From: Clostridia bacterium
Lineage (GTDB): Bacteria; Bacillota_A; Clostridia; Christensenellales; CAG-138
DNA length: 16,893 bases
Assembly (NCBI GenBank): GCA_017553815.1
Contig: JAFZJT010000227.1
Span: 1 to 16,893 of the forward strand
Reading direction: 5' to 3'
Numbering within the stretch: the first letter of the stretch is position 1; each line of letters starts with the position of its first letter. Shown here one piece after another: positions 6,126 to 12,537 of this stretch. Below the pieces are notes generated by a model that was not told where the DNA came from, searched no databases, and saw only the letters and a program-made list of their open reading frames with translations. The position numbers and the translations under genes are program-made.

Positions 6126-6764
6126 ATGAGTGATAAGAAATACATCTGCGTATTCGGTGCTTCAAACAGCGCCATACCCAAGGCGCATATAGATTTTGCC
6201 GAGGAGCTTGGCGCTGCGCTTGCGAAAAACGGCTTTGCGCTCGTCTTCGGTGCGGGCACGACCGGGCTCATGGGCGCGGCGGCAAGAGGCACGCATAGTG
6301 AAGGCGGCGAGATAATCGGCGTTATCCCGAAGAAGCTAAACATTCCCGGCATCTATTTCGAGCATTGCACCGAGCGCATCGAAACAGAGACCATGCACGA
6401 GCGAAAGGCGCTTATGGAGGACAAAAGCGACGCTTTCATCGCCCTCGGCGGCGGCTTCGGAACGCTTGAGGAGCTGATGGAGGTCATCACGCTCAAGCAG
6501 CTCGGCTATATCGATAAGGAGATTATAATAGTAAACCTTGACGGATTCTATGATAATCTGCTCGCTCAATTTGATCGATATGTTGAGGACGGCTTTACCC
6601 ACGGATTGTTTTTGCGCCTATACACCGTCGCAAAGAGCGTGAATGAGGTGATCGCGGCGCTGAAGAACCCCGAGGCGCGCATAATGCCGGATAAGATGCA
6701 GGAGGCGCTGCTTTCGGCTCGATTCAGCGGGCGTGAGCGCCCCGAGATCAAGCTTGAAGACTGA
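6126..6764 (+). CDS. LOG family protein (TIGR00730-type Rossmann fold nucleotide hydrolase)
   Basis: LOG proteins cleave nucleoside 5'-monophosphates to base plus ribose 5-phosphate. Plant and some bacterial members act on cytokinin ribotides, while many bacterial members are annotated only by fold. The protein has 212 residues from ATG 6126, which follows AGAGG and the promoter at 6083-6088. It shows KYICVFGASN at the N-terminus, VFGAGTTGLMGAAA, GVIPKKL, METMHERK-type signature (TMHERKALM, 89-97) and ALGGGFGTLEELMEV (106-120). The last corresponds to the family PGGxGTxxE motif but with Gly in place of Pro. The Glu pair and the Arg of MHERK are retained, so activity is plausible. The usp-like gene follows after 34 bases. 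The physiological substrate is unknown. Confidence 0.88.
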   Translation: MSDKKYICVFGASNSAIPKAHIDFAEELGAALAKNGFALVFGAGTTGLMGAAARGTHSEGGEIIGVIPKKLNIPGIYFEHCTERIETETMHERKALMEDKSDAFIALGGGFGTLEELMEVITLKQLGYIDKEIIIVNLDGFYDNLLAQFDRYVEDGFTHGLFLRLYTVAKSVNEVIAALKNPEARIMPDKMQEALLSARFSGRERPEIKLED

Positions 6765-6798
6765 TATTTGAAAACCAAACAACGAACGGAGTGATCCA

Positions 6799-7239
6799 AT
6801 GGCAAAAAAATACACACGCCCTACACTGGAGGCTACCCGCGCTGCGCAGGAGCGTGTGACCGTGAATAACGAAATGGGCGCGCTTATGGTCTGCGTAACG
6901 GGTCAGCGCTCCTGCGAAAGGCTTATCGAGCGCGGCGTCGAGCTTCGCGGCGACGCTCAGCCGTTCTATATCGTCCACTGCGTACAGACGGGGCGCGTAT
7001 TTTTGAATTTCGTTTCCGATCCCGATGCGATCGAATTTCTGTTCACCTGCGCAAGCCTTGTCGACGCGGAGCTTGCTATACTCAGAGAGGACGATGTTGT
7101 GGATGCGCTCGTTGGCTTTGCAAAGACGCACAATGTTTCTACCGTCGTGCTCGGCGCTTCGCCAAAGCAGGACGGGGGCGGCTTCTCTGCAAAGTTCTCT
7201 TCGAGGCTCAGTGACGTTGATTTTGTTATTGTAGACTGA
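6799..7239 (+). CDS. Universal stress protein (UspA/KdpD-USP-like) domain protein
   Basis: This cytosolic 146-residue protein looks like a single USP-like alpha/beta nucleotide-binding domain of the KdpD-USP kind. A disordered basic N-terminus (MAKKYTRPTLEATR) precedes GALMVCVTGQRSCERLIERG, which matches the opening strand and helix of that group. Then come FYIVHCVQTG, a helix region DAIEFLFTCASLVDAEL, DDVVDALVGFAKTHNVSTVVLGASPKQ (the VxxGxS phosphate-binding part) and the final strand DVDFVIVD. Start ATG 6799 has GGAG 7 bases upstream. It lies 34 bases after the LOG gene and is probably cotranscribed. Its partner or signal is unknown; no KdpD kinase is near. The family call rests on motif pattern only. 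Confidence 0.7.
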   Translation: MAKKYTRPTLEATRAAQERVTVNNEMGALMVCVTGQRSCERLIERGVELRGDAQPFYIVHCVQTGRVFLNFVSDPDAIEFLFTCASLVDAELAILREDDVVDALVGFAKTHNVSTVVLGASPKQDGGGFSAKFSSRLSDVDFVIVD

Positions 7240-7268
7240 TTTATCAACCAACAGATAAATAATTTTTT
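7239..7268 (+). terminator. Weak terminator or attenuator after the usp-like gene
   Basis: ATTTATC (7239-7245) pairs with GATAAAT (7254-7260) around an 8-base loop, followed by TTTTTT at 7263-7268. The stem is AT-rich, so it may terminate only in part. Confidence 0.35.
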
Positions 7269-7290
7269 GAGTATTGATACGGAGGCAATC

Positions 7291-7599
7291 ATGGAACTTG
7301 ATCTTACTCAGGCAAAGCTATACATTGCTGAAAAATACAAGAATCAGGGTGATTTCGATTTCATTTCCGAGGCCGATTTTTCGTCGATGCTCGACGAGCT
7401 CCTCGCTATCGACGCGAAGTATCTCGATGAGATCGGCGATGATGAGCCCTATGATGAGGATGAGGTCTTCGAGCGCATGCAGACGGCGCTCGTTAAGAAG
7501 TATCCCGCCTATAAGACCTATTTGATGCGCTTTGTGGACGATTACATGGACTTTATGGAGGAATACCTCGTTTCGATAGACGCGGTCGAATGGGAATGA
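7291..7599 (+). CDS. Small acidic protein of unknown function
   Basis: I cannot name a family for this protein. The open frame extends to a TTG at 7267, but ATG 7291 has a strong GGAGG 5 bases upstream and is taken as the start, giving 102 residues. The protein is strongly acidic, with Asp/Glu clusters such as EIGDDEPYDEDEVFE, and looks helical throughout. It has an N-terminal amphipathic segment (LDLTQAKLYIAEKYK) and a C-terminal aromatic-acidic segment (LMRFVDDYMDFMEEY). It has no signal peptide or membrane segment, so it is probably cytosolic. It is the last gene before the parS/terminator hairpin at 7664-7693. A clean SD, typical codon use and tight spacing support it as real. Confidence 0.7.
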   Translation: MELDLTQAKLYIAEKYKNQGDFDFISEADFSSMLDELLAIDAKYLDEIGDDEPYDEDEVFERMQTALVKKYPAYKTYLMRFVDDYMDFMEEYLVSIDAVEWE

Positions 7600-7663
7600 T
7601 GCTCAGCTGCACTCCACCGCCGCCCCATGTTCGCGCCGCTATTTGCGTTTAAGCGACTTGCCC

Positions 7664-7693
7664 AAGGAATGTTTCCCGTGAAACATTCCTTTT
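7664..7693 (+). terminator. Strong hairpin terminator built on a parS-like core
   Basis: AAGGAATGTTTC (7664-7675) and GAAACATTCCTT (7680-7691) form a perfect 12-bp stem around the loop CCGT, with a T-rich 3' flank (7690-7693, then CTGTTT). It sits 65 bases after the acidic protein gene and before the spmA region, a natural place for transcription to end. On the minus strand the flank is AAGGGC after the stem rather than U-rich, so it is best read rightward. Confidence 0.6.
7670..7685. other. parS: parS-like centromere site 1
   Basis: TGTTTCCCGTGAAACA differs at one position from the widely conserved parS TGTTTCACGTGAAACA (C for A at position 7). The identical 16-mer recurs at 9766-9781 beside parA. 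ParB encoded at 10728-11588 is the expected binder. This copy is embedded in a longer inverted repeat that also looks like a terminator. Confidence 0.8.
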
Positions 7694-7792
7694 CTGTTTC
7701 CCATTCCCATGTACTTCACTTCCATTTCATTTCTCATTCATGATATGCGGCCACCACCCCTTATTCTGATAAAAGTCGTTCAAGCCGCTCCG

Positions 7793-7820
7793 TCATAACC
7801 GATTCATCTTTGCATAGAAT
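7793..7820 (+). promoter_or_regulatory. Candidate sporulation sigma-E-type promoter for spmAB
   Basis: TCATAAC (7793-7799) resembles the sigma-E -35 kmATATT. CATAGAAT (7813-7820) matches the -10 CATACAnT with one mismatch. The spacer is 13 bp, within the usual range. It precedes a sporulation operon, which raises the plausibility. The predicted RNA start (about 7827) coincides with the spmA ATG. Confidence 0.45.
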
Positions 7821-7826
7821 TGCGAT

Positions 7827-8396
7827 ATGATGGGACGGATATTTACAATAATGATTTGCACGGGAGCGATCCTTTTAGCGCTGCGGGGCGAGCCGGGTGC
7901 GGCGCTCGAAGCCCTGACAAGGGGCGCGGACTCCGCGCTTGAGCTGATATTGACTCTCGCAGGCTCCTATCTTCTGTGGATGGGGCTTATCAATATCGCC
8001 GAGCACGCCGGGCTGACAAATAAGCTTGCAAGGCTGATGCGAAGACCGCTGCGCATGGTTATGCCGAATATCGGCGAAGCCGCCGCACCGGTTGCTCTGA
8101 ATCTATCTGCAAATTTCCTCGGGCTTGCCAATGCCGCAACTCCTTTTGGGATCGAGGCGATGAAGCGGCTTTCGGAGCAAGACGGGCGAAAGAGCATTGC
8201 AAGCAGGGAAATCTGCATGTTTCTTGCGTTGAATGCATCTGCAGTGGAGCTTCTTCCGACCTCGGTGATCGCTGTAAGAAGCGCCTGCGGCTCAGCCGAT
8301 CCGTATTCGGTGGTGCTCCCTACCTTTGTTTCCTCGGTATTTGCCGCCGCCTCAGCGGTGCTGACATGCAAATTCTTTGAGGCGCTGAAAAGATGA
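7827..8396 (+). CDS. spmA: Spore maturation protein A
   Basis: SpmA is a membrane protein needed, with SpmB, for normal spore core dehydration in Bacillus and Clostridia. It has 189 residues, the usual size. Hydrophobic segments include IFTIMICTGAILLAL, ELILTLAGSYLLWMGLINI, PVALNLSANFLGLANAATPFG and the C-terminal SVVLPTFVSSVFAAASAVL. NLSANFLGLANAATPFGIEAM and CMFLALNASAVELLPTSVI are highly typical of this nucleoside-recognition (Gate) family. ATG 7827 and 7830 are tandem candidates, and no Shine-Dalgarno sequence is visible before either; the predicted promoter would give a leaderless or nearly leaderless mRNA. The 3' end overlaps spmB as ATGA. It shows that the lineage sporulates or descends from spore formers. 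Confidence 0.92.
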   Translation: MMGRIFTIMICTGAILLALRGEPGAALEALTRGADSALELILTLAGSYLLWMGLINIAEHAGLTNKLARLMRRPLRMVMPNIGEAAAPVALNLSANFLGLANAATPFGIEAMKRLSEQDGRKSIASREICMFLALNASAVELLPTSVIAVRSACGSADPYSVVLPTFVSSVFAAASAVLTCKFFEALKR

Positions 8397-8905
8397 ACTA
8401 TATCGTTCCTATCGGGGTCATTATTCTGATGATCTATGCCTCAATCAAGGGTGTTGATTGCTATGACGCATTTATTGAGGGAGCAAAGGAAGCAGCTCTG
8501 ACGCTTATCGGTCTGCTTCCGAACCTTGGAGCGATGCTTGCGGCTATTGCGCTATTCAGAAGCTCCGGCGCGGACGCCTATTTAGCCGAACTTTGTGCTC
8601 CCGTGCTCGAATTCATTGGTATTCCTCGAGAGCTTGCAGCGCTTGTGATACTGCGCCCGTTTTCCGGAAGCGGCGCGCTTGCAATGCTGTCCGATCTGCT
8701 ATCGATCCACGGCGCGGACAGCTTCATAGGTTTGTGCGCATCAGTGACTGTAGGCAGCACTGAAACGATCTTCTATACGCTCTCGATCTATTGCGGCGCG
8801 GCGGGGGTGCGAAATGCGAGGTATGCCTTGCCCGCGGCGCTGATTAGCGGACTTGTCGGCACTGTGAGCGGGATAGCGCTCGTGCGCCTGCTGCTTATCG
8901 GTTAG
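8393..8905 (+). CDS. spmB: Spore maturation protein B
   Basis: This is the partner of SpmA and also a Gate-domain membrane protein; the two probably act together in the developing spore membrane. It has 170 residues. It carries VPIGVIILMIYASIKGVDCY, the family-typical YDAFIEGAKEAALTLIGLLP, LRPFSGSGALAMLSDLL, VGSTETIFYTLSIYCGAAGV, and a C-terminal helix (AALISGLVGTVSGIALVRLL). The ATG overlaps the spmA stop as ATGA, so translation is probably coupled to spmA. Confidence 0.93.
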   Translation: MNYIVPIGVIILMIYASIKGVDCYDAFIEGAKEAALTLIGLLPNLGAMLAAIALFRSSGADAYLAELCAPVLEFIGIPRELAALVILRPFSGSGALAMLSDLLSIHGADSFIGLCASVTVGSTETIFYTLSIYCGAAGVRNARYALPAALISGLVGTVSGIALVRLLLIG

Positions 8906-8913
8906 AAGAATCT

Positions 8914-8942
8914 TTGAAATGAATACGGATTTATGGTATAAT
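8914..8942 (+). promoter_or_regulatory. Strong sigma-A promoter of comB
   Basis: TTGAAA (8914-8919), a 17-bp spacer and TGG-TATAAT (8934-8942) give near-consensus -35 and extended -10 elements. It lies just after spmB and separates vegetative comB expression from the sporulation pair. Confidence 0.85.
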
Positions 8943-8977
8943 GGCGTGGAACAGGAAATTAATTCGGAGAGGAAACC

Positions 8978-9694
8978 ATGAATATCAATATTATTACATA
9001 TGGTGAGCGAATAAACCATGCGATTATTACGTCGAGCACGGTTATCGTGATCGACGTGCTTCGCTGCACGAGTGCGATCATCACGGCGCTTGAGAACGGA
9101 GCGGAGAAGATAGTTCCCGTGCTCGAGCCGAATGAAGCCGTTTCTCTGGCGCAGGCAATAGGGCAGAGGGACTGCATTCTCGGCGGGGAGCGCGGCTGTA
9201 GCAGGCTGACCGGCTTCGACATCGGCAACTCTCCGTTTGAGTACGACGCGCAAACGGTGGCGGGTAAGACCGTCATAATCAGCACCTCGAATGGCACAAA
9301 TGCGATTTGCGGAATGCGTGACGGTGCGCGAGTAATACTCGGAGCGATGAGCAACCGAACCGCCGCAGCCAGAGCCGCCGCCTGCGAATCGAGGGATATC
9401 CTTATGGTTTGCTCCGGCACTGACGGCGTTGTTTCCGCCGACGACTATTGTGCCGCAGGCTCGATCATCGAGTCGATTCTCCACTTTGTCCCTGGCGCAG
9501 AGCTTTCCGATATTGCGCTTATCTGCCTCAATCTTTATAACTGCCTCAAAAACGGAAGCTTCGACCTGATGACGACACGCCACTGCCGCCGATTGGCTTC
9601 GCTTGGCTATAAAACGGATATCGAATACTGTCTTACCGAAGACAGCTCAAACGTCGTTCCCGTCTATGCGAATGGGATAATAACCGCTCTGTAA
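8978..9694 (+). CDS. comB: 2-phosphosulfolactate phosphatase family protein (ComB-like)
   Basis: ComB is a Mg-dependent acid phosphatase. In methanogens it removes phosphate from 2-phosphosulfolactate on the way to coenzyme M. Firmicutes homologues are widespread and their substrate is usually unproven. At 238 residues it is full length. Family blocks are VIVIDVLRCTSAIITALENGA, LGGERGCSRLTGFDIGNSPFEY, VIISTSNGTNAICGM, LMVCSGTDGVVSADDYCAAG and the C-terminal IEYCLTEDSSNVVPVY. A GGAGAGGA Shine-Dalgarno precedes the ATG. It is a single-gene unit between spmAB and parAB with a strong promoter. There are no other coenzyme M genes here, so the true role is open. Confidence 0.9.
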   Translation: MNINIITYGERINHAIITSSTVIVIDVLRCTSAIITALENGAEKIVPVLEPNEAVSLAQAIGQRDCILGGERGCSRLTGFDIGNSPFEYDAQTVAGKTVIISTSNGTNAICGMRDGARVILGAMSNRTAAARAAACESRDILMVCSGTDGVVSADDYCAAGSIIESILHFVPGAELSDIALICLNLYNCLKNGSFDLMTTRHCRRLASLGYKTDIEYCLTEDSSNVVPVYANGIITAL

Positions 9695-9728
9695 TCGGTG
9701 ATTTAAATAAAATCTGATATTTTCACTG

Positions 9729-9764
9729 TTTGACCTGTGCTGCTAACTCCGCAGACGGGTCAAA
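9729..9764 (+). terminator. Hairpin after comB, possible terminator
   Basis: TTTGACC (9729-9735) pairs with GGTCAAA (9758-9764), with an inner CTGC/GCAG stem (9740-9743 with 9751-9754) around TAACTCC. It begins about 35 bases after the comB stop. No U-tract follows it directly (AATGTTTCCC), so termination is uncertain. It abuts the second parS-like site. Confidence 0.4.
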
Positions 9765-9765
9765 A

Positions 9766-9781
9766 TGTTTCCCGTGAAACA
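9766..9781. other. parS: parS-like centromere site 2
   Basis: TGTTTCCCGTGAAACA is identical to the copy at 7670-7685 and one base from canonical parS. The flanking inverted repeat extends to AAATGTTTC/GAAACATTT. It lies 13 bp upstream of the parA -35 hexamer, the usual type of position for a ParB nucleation site at its own operon. Confidence 0.85.
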
Positions 9782-9794
9782 TTTCGCGGGCATA

Positions 9795-9823
9795 TTGCGC
9801 GAACCGCGTAAAAAGTGTATAAT
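9795..9823 (+). promoter_or_regulatory. Promoter of parA-parB
   Basis: TTGCGC (9795-9800), a 17-bp spacer and a perfect TATAAT (9818-9823). The -10 overlaps a GTG at 9815 that begins the longer open frame, so that codon is not the parA start. The nearby parS suggests ParB could affect this promoter. Confidence 0.7.
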
Positions 9824-9871
9824 AAGGGCAATACGGATGCGCCGTCAGAATCAGCAAATTTGGAGGAAGGC

Positions 9872-10660
9872 ATGGCTAAGATTACAGCGATAGCAAATCA
9901 AAAGGGCGGGGTGGGGAAGACCACCACTGCGGTGAATCTCGCGACCTGCGTTGCGGAGCAGGGCAAGCGCGCGCTGCTGATCGACATCGATCCTCAGGGC
10001 AACGCTACGAGCGGACTTGGAATCGAAAAAGAAATTTGCGAATACAGCGTGTATGATATGCTTATAAACGGCATCTCCGCCGAGAAGATTCTCGTTGAAA
10101 CGCAGGTCGAGGGTCTGTTCGCGCTGCCAGCGCGTATAGAGCTTGCGGGCGCGGAGATAGAGCTTGTGAGCCAGATGTCCCGCGAGTTCAAGCTCAAGAA
10201 CGCGCTTAGGGGCGTTGCGGACAGGTTCGACTATATCTTCATCGACTGCCCTCCGTCGCTTGGGCTTTTGACGCTCAACGCGCTTGCCGCCGCCGACACA
10301 CTGCTCGTGCCGATCCAGTGCGAATACTATGCGCTCGAGGGGCTTTCACAGCTTATGAACACCGTGAAGCTCGTCCGCATCAATCTAAACCCCGATCTCG
10401 TCGTCGAGGGCGTTGTGATGACGATGTATGACTCGCGCACAAGGCTCTCCAATCAGGTCGTGTCCGAGGTTAAAAAATTCTTTCAGAATAAGGTTTATAA
10501 CACCGTCATTCCGCGTTCGGTTCGCCTTGGAGAGGCGCCGAGCTTCGGCCTTCCCATCACCGTCTACGACCCGAAATGCGGCGCCGCGAGAGCCTATACG
10601 AGCCTTGCCGAAGAGCTGCTTGAGGCCGACGGCGGGGGAGAGCCGCCCACCGAGGAATGA
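9872..10660 (+). CDS. parA: Chromosome partitioning ATPase ParA/Soj
   Basis: ParA ATPases bind DNA as ATP dimers and are driven off by ParB, which organises origin segregation; in spore formers Soj also influences DnaA. From ATG 9872 (GGAGG 5 bases upstream) the protein has 262 residues, typical for Soj. It has the deviant Walker A KGGVGKTTT (11-19), ALLIDIDPQGNATSGLG, FIDCPPSLGLLTLNALAAAD (Walker B region), PIQCEYYALEGL and VVMTMYDSRTRLSNQV. The C-terminus carries YNTVIPRSVRLGEAPSFGLP, also classic for the family. There is no N-terminal DNA-binding extension, as in chromosomal rather than plasmid type Ia ParA. A parS-like site precedes it and parB follows after 67 bases. Confidence 0.97.
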   Translation: MAKITAIANQKGGVGKTTTAVNLATCVAEQGKRALLIDIDPQGNATSGLGIEKEICEYSVYDMLINGISAEKILVETQVEGLFALPARIELAGAEIELVSQMSREFKLKNALRGVADRFDYIFIDCPPSLGLLTLNALAAADTLLVPIQCEYYALEGLSQLMNTVKLVRINLNPDLVVEGVVMTMYDSRTRLSNQVVSEVKKFFQNKVYNTVIPRSVRLGEAPSFGLPITVYDPKCGAARAYTSLAEELLEADGGGEPPTEE

Positions 10661-10680
10661 ATGCAGAACCGAGTTTCAAA

Positions 10681-10710
10681 TTGGAAGATACCCATTGAAT
10701 ATTGAATAAT
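10681..10710 (+). promoter_or_regulatory. Possible internal promoter before parB
   Basis: TTGGAA (10681-10686), an 18-bp spacer and AATAAT (10705-10710) lie in the parA-parB gap. The match is moderate; it could raise ParB over ParA. Confidence 0.3.
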
Positions 10711-10727
10711 CATCACAGGGAGAAAAT

Positions 10728-11588
10728 ATGAAGGGGCTTGGAAAAGGACTTGACGCGCTGCTCGGCGGCGCAAATTTGGGAGATCCCACGCAGGTGCGGA
10801 TGGTATCGGTCTATCTGATCGACAACAACGCGGAGCAGCCACGAAAGGTATTCAACGAGGAAAAGCTCAAAGAGCTCGCGACCAGCATCGAGCAGCATGG
10901 TGTAGTGCAACCGATAATCGTTCGCAAAAACGACGAAAGGTTCACCATAATAGCGGGCGAGCGCCGCTTCCGCGCTGCAAGGCTCGCGGGTCTGAACGAG
11001 GTTCCTGTTTTGATTCGTGAACTGAGCGAGCAGGAGATTCTCGAGGTTTCGCTGATAGAAAACCTTCAGCGCGAGAATCTAAATGCAATGGAGGAAGCGC
11101 GCGCGATCCGTCTGCTGATGGACGAGCACGATCTTACGCAGGACGAGGTCGCAAAGCGACTCGGAAAATCACGACCTGCAATAGCAAATTCCGTGCGTTT
11201 ACTTTCACTTCCCGAGCAGGTGCAGCAGCTTCTCTATGACGGAAAGCTCCAAGCGGGACACTGCCGCGTTCTCGGCTCCGTGCCGGACGACGCGCTTATG
11301 ATCAGCCTTGCAGCGGCTGCCGCGAGGGAGGGCTGGAGCGTTCGCGAGACCGAGCAAAGGGTCAAGCAGGCGCTTGAAAAAGCCGCTATGGAGAAGCGCC
11401 AGCCGAAGCGCGAAAAGCTGTCGAATGACGCTAAAAAGGCGCAGGACGCGCTGCGCGAGCGGCTCGGAACGAAGGTCAGCCTTTCGGGCTCGGACGAGCG
11501 CGGCAAGATCGTTATCGAGTATTTCAGCAAGGACGAGCTTATGAGCATTTACGATACGATAATGGGCAAAAACGCCGAGGAAAACTGA
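10728..11588 (+). CDS. parB: Chromosome partitioning protein ParB/Spo0J
   Basis: ParB is a CTP-dependent DNA clamp that loads at parS, spreads, recruits SMC and stimulates ParA. The protein has 286 residues. MKGLGKGLDALLG is the N-terminal ParA-activating peptide. The CTPase domain has QPRKVF, HGVVQPIIVRK and GERRFRAARLAG (77-88), then ENLQRENLN (111-119). The helix-turn-helix (about 137-158, TQDEVAKRLGKSRPAIANSV) should read parS. The C-terminal segment is basic and then ends in the dimerisation region (KIVIEYFSKDELMSIYDTI). AGGGAG lies 6 bases before the ATG. The two parS-like sites in this window carry the same deviation from consensus. The methyltransferase gene starts 1 base after the stop. 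Confidence 0.97.
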   Translation: MKGLGKGLDALLGGANLGDPTQVRMVSVYLIDNNAEQPRKVFNEEKLKELATSIEQHGVVQPIIVRKNDERFTIIAGERRFRAARLAGLNEVPVLIRELSEQEILEVSLIENLQRENLNAMEEARAIRLLMDEHDLTQDEVAKRLGKSRPAIANSVRLLSLPEQVQQLLYDGKLQAGHCRVLGSVPDDALMISLAAAAAREGWSVRETEQRVKQALEKAAMEKRQPKREKLSNDAKKAQDALRERLGTKVSLSGSDERGKIVIEYFSKDELMSIYDTIMGKNAEEN

Positions 11589-11589
11589 T

Positions 11590-12456
11590 ATGTATTTGGC
11601 AAACGGTTGGAAGGATTTTGAAATAATAAACGCGGGAAACGGCGAAAAGCTCGAGCGCTGGGGCGACGTGGTGCTCCTGCGCCCCGACCCGCAGGCGATC
11701 TGGCCGATGAAGACGCCCGATTACTGCGACGCGCACTATATCCGCTCGCATTCGGGCGGCGGCGAATGGGATTTCAAGCGCAGGCTGCCCGAGAGCTGGA
11801 CGATCACCTATAAGGAGCTTCGCTTCATCGTTCGCCCGACGGGCTTCAAGCATACGGGGCTCTTTCCCGAGCAGGCGGTGAACTGGGATTTCATGAGCGG
11901 CATCGTGGAAAGATTCAAGAGAAAGCACGGCGAACCCTTCCGCGTACTGAATCTTTTTGCCTATACCGGCGGTGCGACGCTAGCGCTTGCCAAGGCGGGC
12001 GCGGAGGTCGTGCACGTGGACGCGGCGAAGGGCATGGTCGCCTGGGCGAAGAACAACCTTGCCGAATCCGGGCTTTCCGATAGGCCGATGCGGTTCATTA
12101 TCGATGACTGCTTGAAATTTGTGCAGCGCGAAAAGCGGCGCGGCAGGGAGTATGAGGGCATTCTCATGGACCCGCCGAGCTACGGCAGGGGACCGACGGG
12201 CGAGATGTGGCGCATCGAGGAGGGGCTGTTCCCGCTCGTCAGCGAGGCCTGCGACCTTCTCAGCGAAAACGCGGGTTTTTTCCTTATCAATTCGTACACG
12301 ACGGGGCTTGCTCCCGCCGTTGTGAAGAACGTTTTAAAGGTCGCGCTCTCAAATCGCGGCGGCAAGATAGAGGCGGACGAGATAGGTCTGCCCGTGGGCG
12401 GGGGAGAGCTGATACTGCCCTGCGGTTGCACCGGCAGATGGTGGCGCGAAAACTGA
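11590..12456 (+). CDS. Class I SAM-dependent methyltransferase (RlmI/RlmK-like, probably rRNA)
   Basis: This 288-residue protein has the Rossmann methyltransferase core similar to the RlmI (23S rRNA m5C1962) and RlmK group. It shows NLFAYTGGATLALAKAGAEV (121-140, SAM-binding loop), VHVDAAKGMVAWAKNN (ribose-binding Asp), IIDDCLKFVQRE, and the catalytic-type ILMDPPSYGRG (191-201). The C-terminal part ends in GGGELILPCGCTGRWW. No PUA domain is visible at the N-terminus, unlike full-length RlmI. The ATG follows the parB stop by 1 base (TGATATG), with GAGG inside the parB end, so it is probably coupled to parAB. The neighbours downstream also modify RNA, which supports an RNA substrate. The exact base is unknown. 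Confidence 0.85.
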   Translation: MYLANGWKDFEIINAGNGEKLERWGDVVLLRPDPQAIWPMKTPDYCDAHYIRSHSGGGEWDFKRRLPESWTITYKELRFIVRPTGFKHTGLFPEQAVNWDFMSGIVERFKRKHGEPFRVLNLFAYTGGATLALAKAGAEVVHVDAAKGMVAWAKNNLAESGLSDRPMRFIIDDCLKFVQREKRRGREYEGILMDPPSYGRGPTGEMWRIEEGLFPLVSEACDLLSENAGFFLINSYTTGLAPAVVKNVLKVALSNRGGKIEADEIGLPVGGGELILPCGCTGRWWREN

Positions 12457-12474
12457 ACGGAGGAGTGCATAACT

Positions 12475-12537
12475 ATGAATTACGGAATTCTCACCGTCAT
12501 CCTTGGCTTTCTTAGCATGCTTTTCGGCTCATGCTGA
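12475..12537 (+). CDS. 20-codon hydrophobic leader peptide before the pseudouridine synthase
   Basis: A strong GGAGGAG (12459-12465) lies 9 bases before ATG 12475. It opens a 20-codon frame whose product is almost wholly hydrophobic (YGILTVILGFLSMLFG) and ends in Gly-Ser-Cys. Its stop codon overlaps the start of the next gene (ATGCTGA, 12531-12537). That gene, in a different frame, has no Shine-Dalgarno of its own. The likely role is translational coupling, though the peptide could also be a tiny membrane protein. The Cys-terminal end resembles the end of a lipoprotein signal peptide, so it could be a remnant. Confidence 0.55.
   Translation: MNYGILTVILGFLSMLFGSC

Noticed and set aside
7700..7740. 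Pyrimidine-rich CATTTC-like run resembling a short tandem repeat
   Set aside because: The units are irregular in length and sequence; no true repeat or CRISPR-like spacing is present.
9815..9871. Upstream GTG at 9815 as start of parA
   Set aside because: It overlaps the parA -10 box; ATG 9872 has GGAGG and the conserved Soj N-terminus.
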